Assembly: GCA_016278265.1 (NCBI GenBank)
Contig: JADQCE010000002.1
Coordinates: forward strand, 558,001 to 622,000
Length of the DNA stretch: 64,000 nucleotides
Direction: 5' to 3'
DNA from: Halothiobacillus sp.
GTDB taxonomy: Bacteria; Pseudomonadota; Gammaproteobacteria; Halothiobacillales; Halothiobacillaceae
Shown here piece by piece: positions 20,155-29,448 of this stretch (position 1 is its first letter; every line of letters begins with the position of its first letter). Position numbers and translations under genes: made by a program. The notes beneath the pieces were generated by a model. The model was not told the DNA's origin and ran no database searches. It was given only the letters and a program-made list of their open reading frames with translations.

Positions 20155-21868
20155 TCGGGCGATCAGTCGTCGCCCCGCCATTCGCGCCTGGCGACGTACC
20201 TGGCAACGCGCCGGCACCGGTCTGTTGCTCGGCTTTGCCTTGCCGTTGTTGGGTTGGACGACCGTCTCGCCGGCGGCCGTCTCGCCCGAGATCGAGGCGC
20301 TGATCGAGTCGGTCGACGACCAGACCATGGCCATCGAGCAACTGACCGTGGCGCCTGCCGGGGCATGGGTGGCCCGATCACTGACGGTCGAATCGCTCGC
20401 TCAGCTCGACCAGTCCGACTCCTCGCTCCTGCGTCGAGAGTCATCCGAAGCGGGCGGACGGCTCTGGATTGGCGGCTTGCCGGCGGATCTCGACGGCGAC
20501 TCCCTGCGTGTGGCTGGAGCGATGGTCGATAATGAGGCCGGCGTGCGGCTCGAACGGGAGGTCATCCGTGAGACGCCGGCCTACCAGCGCCTGTCGAACC
20601 GCCTGAACGAAGTGCAGGCCGAGGCCCGTGCATTGGCCGTGGCGTTGGAAGAGAACACGTTGCGTCGCCGAATCGCCCGCGATCAACTGGCCGCCTTGTC
20701 GCCCCGCGACGGGGATCTTGGTTCGTTGTGGCGTGACGACGGTCCGGTAGACGAATTGATGTCGCGATTGACCGACGAGCGTCGCGCGCTGCTCGATCGA
20801 CAGGCGGCGATCCACGAGGATATCGACGCGTTGCGCGCCGCACTCGACGAGTTGGCCGGTCAGGCGCCCGGCTGGCGGATCGGGGTGGCACTCAATCAAG
20901 CCGATCTCGAGCCGGGTGCCGAGGCCCTGCGGCTGGAATATCGCGTCGAGAATGCCGGCTGGGAGCCGATCTACCGGGCGCGGCTCGATACCACCGAGCG
21001 ACAGGTCGATTGGCGCATGACCGCCCGGGTGCATCAGCAAACCGGCGAGGATTGGCCGGCGGTGCCGATGACCCTGGTTACCAGCGATCAGCGCCGTTTC
21101 TACCCGGTGCCGGAGCTCTCGCCATTAACCATCGGCTTTATCGACCCGGACAAGGGCGCACCGGTTCGCCCGATGGCCCAGAGCGCGTTGATGCGCAGCG
21201 ATTCAGCCGGCCTTGCCGAGGCGGGACGCATCGAGGATCAGACCGGTTTTGCCACACGCATCGCCGTGAACAAGCCGGCCGCGATTCCCAGCGGCGAGGG
21301 CGGGGTGAACCTGGTGGTGCTGGAACAGCCGCTCGACGCCGAGATCTCGTTGCGGATCGCCCCGCAAATCGATCGCGATGCGGTGGTGGTTGGTCGGTTT
21401 GTCCCCAGTATCGTCAATCCGTTGCCGTCCGGACGGTGGGAAATCCATCGGGACGGACAGCAACAGGCGGGTCTCTCCCGCCCCGCGCTGCAGCCCGACG
21501 AGCCGGTCGAGTTGAGCTTTGGCGTCGACCCCCGACTGGTCGTCGACTACCAGGCCCAGCCGGACGAGCGGGCGGAGCACGGGGTGATCGGCAAGTTCCG
21601 GCAGATCGAACGCCGCCGCCAGGTCACCGTGACCAGCCGCCATCAGACGGACGTGCCGGTGGTCGTGCTGATGCGGATGCCGACGCCGCTGGATGCCGAT
21701 ATCGTGGTCGAGGCGCTCGCGGAAACCGACACCCCGACCGAACGCCAGTTCGATGGCCAGAAGGGTGTCTGGGCCTACGAGCGCAAGCTGGCGCCCGACG
21801 AATCCTGGAAGATCGACTTCGGCTACCGGGTGCGCTGGCCCGAAGACAAGCAGATCTCGCCGTTCTGA
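20147..21868 (+). CDS. Exported DUF4139-domain protein (MuiA-like)
   Basis: 573 residues from the ATG at 20147, which lies inside the end of aroG. There is an N-terminal signal segment (GLLLGFALPLLGWTTVSPAAVS). A coiled-coil-like central region (residues about 140-240: RLNEVQAEARALAVALEE, then ERRALLDRQAAIHEDIDALRAAL) is followed by a beta-rich DUF4139 domain (LEYRVENAGWEPIYRARLD, QTGEDWPAVPMTLVTS, WKIDFGYRVRWPEDK). The family includes mucoidy-inhibitor MuiA; its biochemical role is unknown. The C-terminal PEDKQI motif is typical. Confidence 0.8.
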   Translation: MADRAISRRPAIRAWRRTWQRAGTGLLLGFALPLLGWTTVSPAAVSPEIEALIESVDDQTMAIEQLTVAPAGAWVARSLTVESLAQLDQSDSSLLRRESSEAGGRLWIGGLPADLDGDSLRVAGAMVDNEAGVRLEREVIRETPAYQRLSNRLNEVQAEARALAVALEENTLRRRIARDQLAALSPRDGDLGSLWRDDGPVDELMSRLTDERRALLDRQAAIHEDIDALRAALDELAGQAPGWRIGVALNQADLEPGAEALRLEYRVENAGWEPIYRARLDTTERQVDWRMTARVHQQTGEDWPAVPMTLVTSDQRRFYPVPELSPLTIGFIDPDKGAPVRPMAQSALMRSDSAGLAEAGRIEDQTGFATRIAVNKPAAIPSGEGGVNLVVLEQPLDAEISLRIAPQIDRDAVVVGRFVPSIVNPLPSGRWEIHRDGQQQAGLSRPALQPDEPVELSFGVDPRLVVDYQAQPDERAEHGVIGKFRQIERRRQVTVTSRHQTDVPVVVLMRMPTPLDADIVVEALAETDTPTERQFDGQKGVWAYERKLAPDESWKIDFGYRVRWPEDKQISPF

Positions 21869-21969
21869 TGCATCCGGCATGACCGGCCTGGGGCGATCCT
21901 GCAGTGAGTCGGCCCGGTTCCCTATTGCCGACTAAACCTCAATCCACGGAAAAGGACCTACCACGAAAC

Positions 21970-22602
21970 ATGCTTGATCTCGTTCTGGCCGGTGGCGGCA
22001 TGATGCTGCCCATCATCATCGCCTCGGTGATCGCCATGGCGATCATCTTCGAGCGTCTTTACACCTTGCGCCGCGCGCGCATCATGGGCGGCGACCCGGT
22101 CGGGATGGTCCGCTCCTGGCAGGGCCACGGCGGCATCACGGCAGCGCGGCTCGACGAGCTGGGTCGGGTATCGCCGCTGGGTCGAATCCTCGCAGAGGGG
22201 CTGGCCGGCAGCCATTCGGCCGAGGGCATGCGGGTCCGCATCGAGGATGCCGGCCGACATGTCGCCCACCAGATGGAGCGTTACCTCAACACGCTGGGCA
22301 CGATCGCGTTGATCGCCCCGTTGCTCGGCTTGCTGGGGACGGTGATCGGCATCATCGATGTGTTCCAGGCAATCACCGCCCACAGCGGGGCCGGGGCGGT
22401 CGCGCCGGAGCTGCTGGCAGGTGGCATCGCCAAGGCCCTGATCACCACCGCGGCCGGCATCATGGTCGCGGTGCCGGCATTCATCTTTCACCGCTACTTC
22501 CGTGGCTTGATCGACGAGTTGGTCATCGACATGGAGGCCGAGGCGATTCGCCTGGTCGACATGATCCACCCGGCGGGGCTGGGCCGGAGGCAGGCGGCAT
22601 GA
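21970..22602 (+). CDS. exbB: ExbB/MotA/TolQ-family proton channel protein
   Basis: 210 residues from ATG 21970 (MLDLVLAGGGMMLPII), preceded by AAAGGA; a longer reading begins in non-homologous sequence. Three transmembrane segments: about 8-28, 115-140 (TIALIAPLLGLLGTVIGIIDVF) and 155-180. The conserved TVIGIIDVFQ/TTAAGIMVAVPAF motifs mark the channel-forming family. It pairs with exbD downstream (4-base overlap). In this operon position in related bacteria the pair sits with lpxK and msbA; no TonB is encoded here. Confidence 0.92.
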   Translation: MLDLVLAGGGMMLPIIIASVIAMAIIFERLYTLRRARIMGGDPVGMVRSWQGHGGITAARLDELGRVSPLGRILAEGLAGSHSAEGMRVRIEDAGRHVAHQMERYLNTLGTIALIAPLLGLLGTVIGIIDVFQAITAHSGAGAVAPELLAGGIAKALITTAAGIMVAVPAFIFHRYFRGLIDELVIDMEAEAIRLVDMIHPAGLGRRQAA

Positions 22603-23000
22603 ATTTTCGCCAGCGACCACGCGAACCACTCGAGCTCAACCTGATCCCGTTGATCGACGTGGTCTTCATGCTGCTGATCTTTTTCATGCTGACGACGACC
22701 TTCGTCCACGACCGCACGCTCAAGGTGGATTTGCCGATTTCCGAATCGGGTAGCAGCGAACGCGCCGAAGTGGAAAACCACGTCATCGAGCTGGACGCAC
22801 GTGGCGAGATTGCCATCGACGGCACGCGCGTCTCCGAGCAAGATTTGCCGCGCGCGTTGGCCGAGATGGCTAATGACGGTCGTCCCGTCGTGCTCTGGGC
22901 GGATGCCCAGGTGATCAACCAGCGGGTGGTGACCGTGCTTGACCAGGCCCGACGCGCCGGCATCGACAAAATCGGCATGGGGACGACACCGCCACGATGA
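22599..23000 (+). CDS. exbD: ExbD/TolR-family protein
   Basis: 133 residues with a single N-terminal transmembrane helix (about 15-37) containing the proton-relaying Asp20 in LNLIPLIDVVFMLLIFFML. The periplasmic domain follows (VIELDARGEIAIDGTRV, RRAGIDKIGMGT). It overlaps exbB by four bases and msbA by four bases, so translation is tightly coupled. Confidence 0.93.
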   Translation: MNFRQRPREPLELNLIPLIDVVFMLLIFFMLTTTFVHDRTLKVDLPISESGSSERAEVENHVIELDARGEIAIDGTRVSEQDLPRALAEMANDGRPVVLWADAQVINQRVVTVLDQARRAGIDKIGMGTTPPR

Positions 23001-24793
23001 ATCCCGATTCGCTCACGCAGAAAGCTCACGCCGCGGCCGGTTGGGAAACCTACCGACGCCTGCTCAACTACACCTGGCGCTACATGCGGGTGCTGGTGAT
23101 CGCGATCATCGGCATGGTGATCGCGGGGCTCTCCGAAGTCGGATTTGCCGCGCTGATGAAGCCGCTGCTGGATGGCAGTTTCGTCGAGCGTGACCCGACC
23201 CTGGTGACCTGGATGCCGCTGGCGCTGTTGGGCGTGTTCCTCTTCCGCGTGATCGGCGAATTCGCCTCGAGCTACGGCATGGCCTGGGTGGGACGCTCGG
23301 TGATCCGAGATCTGCGTCACGACACCTTCGCGCAGGTATTGCACCTGCCGCCACGCTATTTCGACCGGGTACCGTCGACCGAGGTGCTCACCCGGCTGAA
23401 CTACCAGAGCGAGCAGGTTTCCGAGGCCGCCTCCAAGGCGCTCACGATCCTGATCCGCGACAGCGTGACGGTGATCGGCCTGCTGGTGTGGATGCTGTAT
23501 CTGTCCTGGCAGTTGACGTTGTTCATCTTGGTCCTGCTGCCCATCCTGGTGGGCATGGTGGCCGGCATCTCGAAGGCCTTCCGTCGTTATGCCCGGCGCA
23601 TCCAGGAATCGATGGGCAAGGTCTCGCACGTCGCCGAGGAGACCATCAGCGGCCATCGCGTGGTCAAGCTCTACGGGGGGGAGGACTACGAGAGCGCGCG
23701 CTTCGATCGCCAGAATCAATACAACTTCCGCGCCTTCATGAAGATGCAGGCAGTGCAGGCAGCCTCCTCGCCGTTGACGCAGTTCGTGCTCGCCATCGGC
23801 GTGGCCGGGGTGGTCTGGTTTGCCACCAGCGGCGAGCGCATGGACGACATCACGGTTGGCACGTTCGTCTCGTTCATCACCGCGCTGGCGATGACGCTTG
23901 CGCCGGCCAAGCGCCTGATCAACCTCAACGCCATCATCCAGAAGGGCATCGCCGCCGGCGAGAGCCTGTTCGCCCTGCTCGACGAGCCGCGGGAATCCGA
24001 GACGGGCACCCGGTCGGTCGACCGAGTGACGGGCCGAATCGCGATGGAGGATGTCTGGTTGAGTTACCGGGAGCCGGCCCCGACAGAGCCGGATGCGGGC
24101 GAATGGGTGCTGCGCGGCGTGTCGCTCGAGATCGCCGCGGGTGAAACGGTGGCCTTCGTCGGTCAATCCGGGGCGGGCAAGTCGAGCCTGATGGGGGCCT
24201 TGCCCCGTTTCGTCGAGATCCAGCAGGGCGTGATCCGCCTGGACGAGTATCGCCACGACGACCTGCCGTTGACCGACCTGCGTCGTCAGTTCGCCTACGT
24301 CTCGCAGGAGACGGTGCTGTTCAACACCACCATCGCCGCGAACATCGGCTATGCCGACGGGGCGGACTTCGACATGGACCGCGTGCGCGAGGCAGCCAAG
24401 GCCGCGTTTGCCGATCAGTTCATCGAGCAACTGACCGCTGGGTTCGAGACAAACATCGGCGAGAACGGTGTGCTGCTTTCGGGCGGCCAGCGCCAGCGGA
24501 TCGCCATCGCCCGCGCCCTATACCGCGATGCACCCATTCTGCTTCTCGACGAGGCCACCTCGGCGCTGGATACCCGTTCTGAGGGCTTCATCCAACGCGC
24601 GCTGGAGAATCTCACGCGTGGGCGGACCACGCTGGTTATTGCCCACCGCCTGTCGACCATCGAGCACGCTGACCGCATCGTGGTGATGGAGGGTGGCCGG
24701 ATCGTCGAGCAGGGTCGTCATGACGAATTGCTGGCTGCCGATGGTGCCTATGCCGGCCTGTACCGGCTGCAGTTCGCCGACCAGGCCGACTGA
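22997..24793 (+). CDS. msbA: Lipid A export ATP-binding/permease protein MsbA
   Basis: 598 residues. Six transmembrane helices in the first 320 residues, then an ABC ATPase with Walker A GQSGAGKSS, signature LSGGQRQR and Walker B ILLLDEATSALD, and the H-loop VIAHRLSTI. MsbA flips lipid A-core across the inner membrane. Linkage to lpxK (1-base overlap) and length favour MsbA over other ABC exporters. Confidence 0.95.
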   Translation: MNPDSLTQKAHAAAGWETYRRLLNYTWRYMRVLVIAIIGMVIAGLSEVGFAALMKPLLDGSFVERDPTLVTWMPLALLGVFLFRVIGEFASSYGMAWVGRSVIRDLRHDTFAQVLHLPPRYFDRVPSTEVLTRLNYQSEQVSEAASKALTILIRDSVTVIGLLVWMLYLSWQLTLFILVLLPILVGMVAGISKAFRRYARRIQESMGKVSHVAEETISGHRVVKLYGGEDYESARFDRQNQYNFRAFMKMQAVQAASSPLTQFVLAIGVAGVVWFATSGERMDDITVGTFVSFITALAMTLAPAKRLINLNAIIQKGIAAGESLFALLDEPRESETGTRSVDRVTGRIAMEDVWLSYREPAPTEPDAGEWVLRGVSLEIAAGETVAFVGQSGAGKSSLMGALPRFVEIQQGVIRLDEYRHDDLPLTDLRRQFAYVSQETVLFNTTIAANIGYADGADFDMDRVREAAKAAFADQFIEQLTAGFETNIGENGVLLSGGQRQRIAIARALYRDAPILLLDEATSALDTRSEGFIQRALENLTRGRTTLVIAHRLSTIEHADRIVVMEGGRIVEQGRHDELLAADGAYAGLYRLQFADQAD

Positions 24794-25785
24794 TGCGCTA
24801 CCCCGACTTCTGGCAACGACGCGGTCTGCTGGCCCGGCTGCTCTGGCCCCTGGGCCGGCTGGTCTGTGCCGAGGCCGCCCGTCGCCGCCGGCGCGCGGTC
24901 GGTCGGGTGCCGGAGTGCCCGGTGATCGTGGTTGGCAACTTGACCGTGGGCGGCACGGGCAAGACGCCGGTGGTTATCGCGCTGGTCGAGGCGTTGCGTG
25001 TCGCGGGCTATACCCCCGGCGTGATCAGCCGAGGCTTCGGCGTGAAGGTCGGCATCGAACCGGTCGACCTGGCCGAGGCGGTCCATCCGTCGAGCTGTGG
25101 GGATGAGCCTTGGCTGATTCATCGGCGTACCGGGGTGCCGGTAATCGTTCATCCGTATCGGCGCGAGGCCGCCCGGCAAGTCAAGGCCCGCTACCCCGAG
25201 GTCGATGTGATCGTCAGCGACGACGGGCTGCAGCATCATCGGCTGGCGCGCACGATTGAGTGGGTGGTGATCGACGGGCAGCGCGGGCTCGGCAACGGCT
25301 GGTGCCTGCCGGCCGGTCCGTTGCGTGAGTCGCCCGCGGTGTTGGACGAGGTCGATGCGGTGTTGGTCAACGGTGACGAGCCATCTCGGCACGGGGCGGG
25401 GACGCGTGGGGTACCCGCCTGGCGGATCGATTTCCGCCCGCAGGGGGTGATCGACCTGTTCGATCGAACCGAATGGCCGATCACGGAGTTGGCTGGAAAG
25501 GAACTGATTGCGCTGGCCGGCATTGGCAATCCGGCGCGTTTCTTCGCCATGCTCGAGGCACAGGGGGCAGTGATCGAGCGCCACGCCCTCGATGATCATG
25601 CCGCGCCGACACAGGCGCAGGCCCGCGCGTGGCTGGCCGATGGGCGCCCGGTTGTCATGACGGACAAGGATGCGGTCAAATGGACCGAGATGCCGACACG
25701 CGCCGGCCAGGTGCTCGTCGTGCGGGGTGGCATCGACCTACCGCCGACACTGATCGAGAATACCCTGAACACATTGCAACCATGA
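24793..25785 (+). CDS. lpxK: Tetraacyldisaccharide 4'-kinase
   Basis: 330 residues; its ATG shares one base with the msbA stop (TGATG). Phosphorylates the lipid A precursor at the 4' position at the inner membrane. The P-loop [15 protein letters not shown] and the conserved SRGFG, DDGLQHH and LALAG-type ([14 protein letters not shown]) motifs are present. The N-terminal amphipathic region ([16 protein letters not shown]) is normal for the family. Confidence 0.96.
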   Translation: MRYPDFWQRRGLLARLLWPLGRLVCAEAARRRRRAVGRVPECPVIVVGNLTVGGTGKTPVVIALVEALRVAGYTPGVISRGFGVKVGIEPVDLAEAVHPSSCGDEPWLIHRRTGVPVIVHPYRREAARQVKARYPEVDVIVSDDGLQHHRLARTIEWVVIDGQRGLGNGWCLPAGPLRESPAVLDEVDAVLVNGDEPSRHGAGTRGVPAWRIDFRPQGVIDLFDRTEWPITELAGKELIALAGIGNPARFFAMLEAQGAVIERHALDDHAAPTQAQARAWLADGRPVVMTDKDAVKWTEMPTRAGQVLVVRGGIDLPPTLIENTLNTLQP

Positions 25786-25849
25786 TGCCCCTGGGTCGAC
25801 CGGCTGGACGCCGCCGACGCCCCGAGGTCTCCACAAGGTGAAACCGTCG

Positions 25850-26071
25850 ATGGACAAGAAGCTGCTCGATATCCTCGTGTGCCCCGTGACCAAGGGGCCA
25901 CTGATCTACGACAAGCCGAACGACGAGTTGATCTCGCTTTCGGCCCATCTTGCCTTTCCCGTCCGTGACGGCATCCCGGTGATGCTTGAGGACGAGGCTC
26001 GCCAACTGTCCGACGAGGAATACCAGGCCTGGCGCAAGAAACATCCGGCGAAGGGAGAGACGGGCGCATGA
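25850..26071 (+). CDS. Trm112-family protein (YcaR-like)
   Basis: 73 residues. I start at ATG 25850 ([18 protein letters not shown]), which follows AAGGTG by nine bases; a GTG four codons earlier is possible. The family signature [18 protein letters not shown] is intact. Only the first cysteine of the usual CPxC pair is present, as is often seen in this branch, so zinc binding is doubtful. Position between lpxK and kdsB is the standard one. Confidence 0.9.
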   Translation: MDKKLLDILVCPVTKGPLIYDKPNDELISLSAHLAFPVRDGIPVMLEDEARQLSDEEYQAWRKKHPAKGETGA

Positions 26072-26838
26072 TGGCCGAGAACGATTGGATCATCATTCCG
26101 GCACGGCATGACTCCAGCCGCCTGCCGGGCAAGCCGCTGGCGGAGATCGGTGGGCGACCGATGATCCACTGGGTCTACGAGCGAGCCGTGGCGGCTGGCA
26201 GCGAGCACGTGGTCATCGCTACCGACGATGAACGCATCCAGGAGGCGGCGGCCGAGATCGGTGCGCGCGCGGTGCTTACCAGCGAGGGGCACGAGTCCGG
26301 CACCGATCGGCTGGCCGAGGTGATCGATCACCTCGACCTCCCCGACGACACGGTGGTGGTGAACCTGCAGGGCGACGAGCCGATGATGCCACCCGTCCTG
26401 CTCGCCCAGGTGGCCAATCTGCTGCGCGCCAAGCCCGAGGCGGCGATGGCGACCCTGATGGTGCCGATCACCGGGCGTGATGAATTCCTCTCACCCGATG
26501 CGGTCAAGGTGGTGGCCAACGAACGCGCCGAGGCGATGTACTTCTCTCGCGCACCGATTCCGTTTCACCGGGATGGGGTGCCTGATTCGGGCGAGGCGGG
26601 CCTGTTTGGGTTTCGTCACCTAGGCTTGTATGCCTACCGCGCCGGTTTTCTGCGCCGCTTTGTCGCAACGGCCAGTCCTGAGATTGAGCGACGCGAAAAG
26701 CTGGAGCAGTTACGCGCTCTGTCGATGGGCGAGACTATCGCCATCGAGATTGCCGAGGTGACGCCGCCCGCCGGGGTGGATACCCAGGCGGATCTCGAGC
26801 GGGTGCGGGCGCTGATGGCCGAGGAAGTGAACGACTGA
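26068..26838 (+). CDS. kdsB: 3-deoxy-manno-octulosonate cytidylyltransferase
   Basis: 256 residues; start overlaps the trm112 stop, with an alternative ATG at 26071. Activates KDO as CMP-KDO for LPS core synthesis. Signature motifs: [44 protein letters not shown] and [14 protein letters not shown]. Ends one base before the converging membrane protein gene at 26840. Confidence 0.96.
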   Translation: MMAENDWIIIPARHDSSRLPGKPLAEIGGRPMIHWVYERAVAAGSEHVVIATDDERIQEAAAEIGARAVLTSEGHESGTDRLAEVIDHLDLPDDTVVVNLQGDEPMMPPVLLAQVANLLRAKPEAAMATLMVPITGRDEFLSPDAVKVVANERAEAMYFSRAPIPFHRDGVPDSGEAGLFGFRHLGLYAYRAGFLRRFVATASPEIERREKLEQLRALSMGETIAIEIAEVTPPAGVDTQADLERVRALMAEEVND

Positions 26839-26839
26839 A

Positions 26840-27031
26840 TCAGTCCAGCGGACTATCGTCGGATTTGGCCTTGCGTGGCTTCTGGCGCTTGAGATAGATG
26901 AAGCCAGCCACGCCCCAGCCGACCAGGAACAGCACGCCGGCGCCGTGACCCAGCCAGAGGGTGGCGGCCATGATGCTGCCCAGGACGAGGGCGATAATCA
27001 GGAATTCGAGGGTGCTGCGCTGGATGACCAT
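26840..27031 (-). CDS. Small two-helix membrane protein
   Basis: 63 residues from the ATG at 27031 (MVIQRSTLEFLII). Two hydrophobic segments (about 8-28 and 31-49: VLFLVGWGVAGFIYL) are followed by a basic tail KRQKPRKAKSDD, which predicts a cytoplasmic C-terminus. It begins five bases after the cupin gene stop, so the two form an operon. I do not recognise the family. Confidence 0.6.
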   Translation of the reverse strand: MVIQRSTLEFLIIALVLGSIMAATLWLGHGAGVLFLVGWGVAGFIYLKRQKPRKAKSDDSPLD

Positions 27032-27036
27032 GTCGT

Positions 27037-27462
27037 TCAGGTGTTGCCGTCGCTGGAGTCGGGGGTGTCGAGGAATTCGGTATCCTCGTCGGAATAGGCC
27101 GGCTGGCAAATGCACAACAGCCGCAGCGGGACCTCGCTTCGGGTCTCGATCCGGTGCGGCTGGCCGGGGGCGATGCGGATGATATCACCCGGCACCACCG
27201 CCAGCCGCTCGTCGCCGAGTTCCAGCACCCCGGCGCCGTCGAGGATTTGGTAGACCTCCTCGGCGATGGGGTGGCGGTGCAGCCGGGTCGACCGTCCCGG
27301 CTCCACGGTCGCCTCGGCCACGCTCAGGCGCTCGATGCCGTGACGGGACGGATGCAGCAGTTCGCGCACGGCCGAGCCATCGGGGGCCGTGATCGGCTCG
27401 ACGCGGCTGCGGTGGTTGAGGTAGCTCGAGCGATCAGGCTCCGAACGCCGGCGCTTTGCCAT
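27037..27462 (-). CDS. Cupin-domain protein
   Basis: 141 residues. Single conserved beta-barrel cupin: motif 1 RLHRHPIAEEVYQILDGAG supplies two metal-ligand histidines and a glutamate, and motif 2 PGDIIRIAPGQPHRIET supplies the third histidine. The flanking sequence is acidic and disordered. Substrate unknown; resembles small mannose-6-phosphate isomerase-like cupins. Divergent from the DUF2288 gene, with about 40 bases between starts. Confidence 0.75.
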   Translation of the reverse strand: MAKRRRSEPDRSSYLNHRSRVEPITAPDGSAVRELLHPSRHGIERLSVAEATVEPGRSTRLHRHPIAEEVYQILDGAGVLELGDERLAVVPGDIIRIAPGQPHRIETRSEVPLRLLCICQPAYSDEDTEFLDTPDSSDGNT

Positions 27463-27503
27463 CGCAGGCTCTCCTTTCCGAATACATTGAACAAGGGCAG
27501 ATC

Positions 27504-27860
27504 ATGACAGAAATCTCCTCCAATCTCCCTGCGACTGGCCCGGAAGCGGTCGACGACGAGACGCTCTACGCGGAGCTCGTCGGACAGACCGCCCGGATCG
27601 AATGGGCGGAACTCGAACGCTTCTTTGCCAAGGGCCAAATCTTGAAGATCGCGCCGACCCTGGATCTCGTCGATGTCGCCATGGCGATCATTCGAGACCG
27701 TGCCGAGGCGGTCGGCACCTGGCAGGAGGCCGGTGAGATCGATGCCCTCGACACGGGTACTGCGCGACGCTGGGCAGCCGGCGAGGCGACCCTGTGGGCG
27801 GTGGTAACGCCGCCGTGGATCCTGGTTCAGGAGTCGGATGAGGCGCCCGTTCGCCACTGA
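27504..27860 (+). CDS. DUF2288 family protein
   Basis: 118 residues from ATG 27504 (MTEISSNLPATG). The core WAELERFFAKGQILKIAPTLDLVDVAMA, then WQEAGEID and TLWAVVTPPWILVQESD, matches DUF2288, a small conserved proteobacterial family of unknown function. No signal peptide or metal motif. Faces the cupin gene back to back. Confidence 0.75.
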   Translation: MTEISSNLPATGPEAVDDETLYAELVGQTARIEWAELERFFAKGQILKIAPTLDLVDVAMAIIRDRAEAVGTWQEAGEIDALDTGTARRWAAGEATLWAVVTPPWILVQESDEAPVRH

Positions 27861-27942
27861 TCCGTCTCCCCGAGGTCTCAACCCCGGCAGGGAGGCTGGA
27901 GGTGGCAATTCGTGGTCGGGTGGACTACAAGTTAGCCGGCTA

Positions 27943-28210
27943 AGGAAACTCTGCGCGGTTCGATGACGTCTCTGCGGGACCTCCAAGGGCTCAGATGCAA
28001 GGCGCAGTCCGCCGTGAAGGGCCGTCGCCCTTTACAAGGTCCGCAACGCCGCAGATGGGCCCTTGGAGGCCCGCCCGGACGGGGCTTGCGGGTTTGTCCG
28101 CACTCGGCGTTGCCGTCCCTCGACGGGCAACGAGCCCGTCTTCGGTCCGGCGCCTTGATTGCGAACAAACCCGCGAGCCAGAGATGCCATCGAACCGTGC
28201 AGAGTTTCCT
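27943..28210 (+). repeat. Large nested-hairpin inverted-repeat element, copy A (268 bp)
   Basis: Ends match over 32 bases with three differences: 27943 onward begins AGGAAACTCTGCGCGG, and the reverse complement from 28210 begins AGGAAACTCTGCACGG. Inside are two arms. Arm 1 pairs 27974-27990 with 28059-28074, enclosing a hairpin GTGAAGGGC/GCCCTTTAC (28014-28022, 28027-28035). Arm 2 pairs 28084-28102 with 28160-28178 (two mismatches), enclosing GACGGGC/GCCCGTC (28122-28140). Copies B and C are the same element in the opposite orientation. It is 69 bases upstream of nemA. No clear target duplication; no protein product recognised. Confidence 0.9.
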
Positions 28211-28279
28211 AAACAAACTCTCTTGTCGGCCCGGACCCGATCGCATGCCGGTGTCGGCAACAAACGTCTTCGAGGTTCC

Positions 28280-29377
28280 ATGAGTCAGGATTCCGTGTTG
28301 CTTACCCCGGTCACCCTCGGTGATCTTTCCCTGCCCAACCGCGTCATCATGGCGCCGCTGACCCGCTGCCGGGCGACCGTGCCGGGCAATGTCCCCAACG
28401 AGATGATGCGCACCTACTACCGGCAGCGTGCCGGGGCCGGTCTGATCATCAGCGAGGCCACCCAGGTGGTTCCTGAGGGGCAGGGGTATCCGGCCACGCC
28501 CGGCATCCACAGCGACGAGCAGCAGGCCGGTTGGCAGATGATCACCCGGGCCGTGCATGACGCGGGCGGACGCATCGTGCTGCAGCTCTGGCACGTCGGC
28601 CGTGTCTCGCATTCGGACTTCCAGCCCGGCAACAAGCTGCCGGTTGCTCCCTCGGCGATCGCCATCGACGGCGAGGGTTACGTGCCATCGGGTGAGAAGA
28701 AACCCTTCGAGACGCCGCGTGCGCTGGAAACAGAGGAAATCCCGGAACTGGTCGAGGCTTATGCCCGGGCCACCGAGCGTGCCCTTGCGGCCGGCTTCGA
28801 CGGGGTAGAGGTCCACGCGGCCAATGGGTATCTCATCGACGAGTTCCTGCGCGATGGCACCAACAAGCGTACCGATCGCTACGGCGGCTCTCTGGAAAAC
28901 CGCATGCGCTTGTTGCGCGAGGTGCTGTCGGCGGTAATCCGGGTTGCCGGCGCCGCTCGCACGGGTGTGCGCCTCTCGCCCTTGCAGCCGATGAACGGCA
29001 TGTATGACAGCGATCCCTGGGGCACCTTTTCCTATGTGGTGCGCGAGCTCAATGCCTTTGGGTTGGCCTACCTGCACATTGCCGGGATGGGTGAGGACGC
29101 GCCGGGCGAGGCAGGCCCCGCCTTTGATCTGGCCGATCTCGAGCCGCTGTTCGACGGCCCGGTGATTCGCAATTTCCAGTACGACCAGTCACGCGCCGAG
29201 CGTGACGTCGAGCAGGGGCATGCTGCGGCCGTGGCGTTCGGCGTGCCGTTTATCGCCAACCCGGATCTCGTCGAGCGTTTCCGCCGCGATGCGCCCCTTA
29301 ATGAACCCGACACCTCGACCTTCTACGGTGGGGGGGAGAAGGGGTATATCGATTACCCCACCCTGGATCAGGCGTAA
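28280..29377 (+). CDS. nemA: Old Yellow Enzyme-type alkene reductase (NemA-like)
   Basis: 365 residues from ATG 28280 (MSQDSVLLTPVTLGDL). FMN-dependent NADPH reductase for activated alkenes, N-ethylmaleimide or nitro esters. Family motifs: PNRVIMAPLTRCRA, YYRQRAGAGLIISEATQV, VHDAGGRIVLQLWHVGR, VEVHAANGYLIDEFL, RTDRYGGSLENR, and C-terminal FYGGGEKGYIDYPTL. A longer in-frame reading would start inside repeat copy A and is not conserved. The bases just before the ATG (TTCGAGGTTCC) equal the end of the 139-bp element near acnB. Confidence 0.92.
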   Translation: MSQDSVLLTPVTLGDLSLPNRVIMAPLTRCRATVPGNVPNEMMRTYYRQRAGAGLIISEATQVVPEGQGYPATPGIHSDEQQAGWQMITRAVHDAGGRIVLQLWHVGRVSHSDFQPGNKLPVAPSAIAIDGEGYVPSGEKKPFETPRALETEEIPELVEAYARATERALAAGFDGVEVHAANGYLIDEFLRDGTNKRTDRYGGSLENRMRLLREVLSAVIRVAGAARTGVRLSPLQPMNGMYDSDPWGTFSYVVRELNAFGLAYLHIAGMGEDAPGEAGPAFDLADLEPLFDGPVIRNFQYDQSRAERDVEQGHAAAVAFGVPFIANPDLVERFRRDAPLNEPDTSTFYGGGEKGYIDYPTLDQA

Positions 29378-29448
29378 GCCAATCCGAAAAAAGATCGGGC
29401 CGACAGAACCCGACACGACTGACACCACCAATCCAAAAGGGGATTCCC

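Noticed and set aside
25850-26071. Loss of the second CxxC cysteine in the Trm112-like protein
   Set aside because: CPVTKGPL is common in this bacterial branch, so not a special feature of this genome.
27995-28279. N-terminal extension of the NemA reading frame through repeat copy A
   Set aside because: The added 95 residues are only the translated repeat; the family starts at the ATG at 28280.
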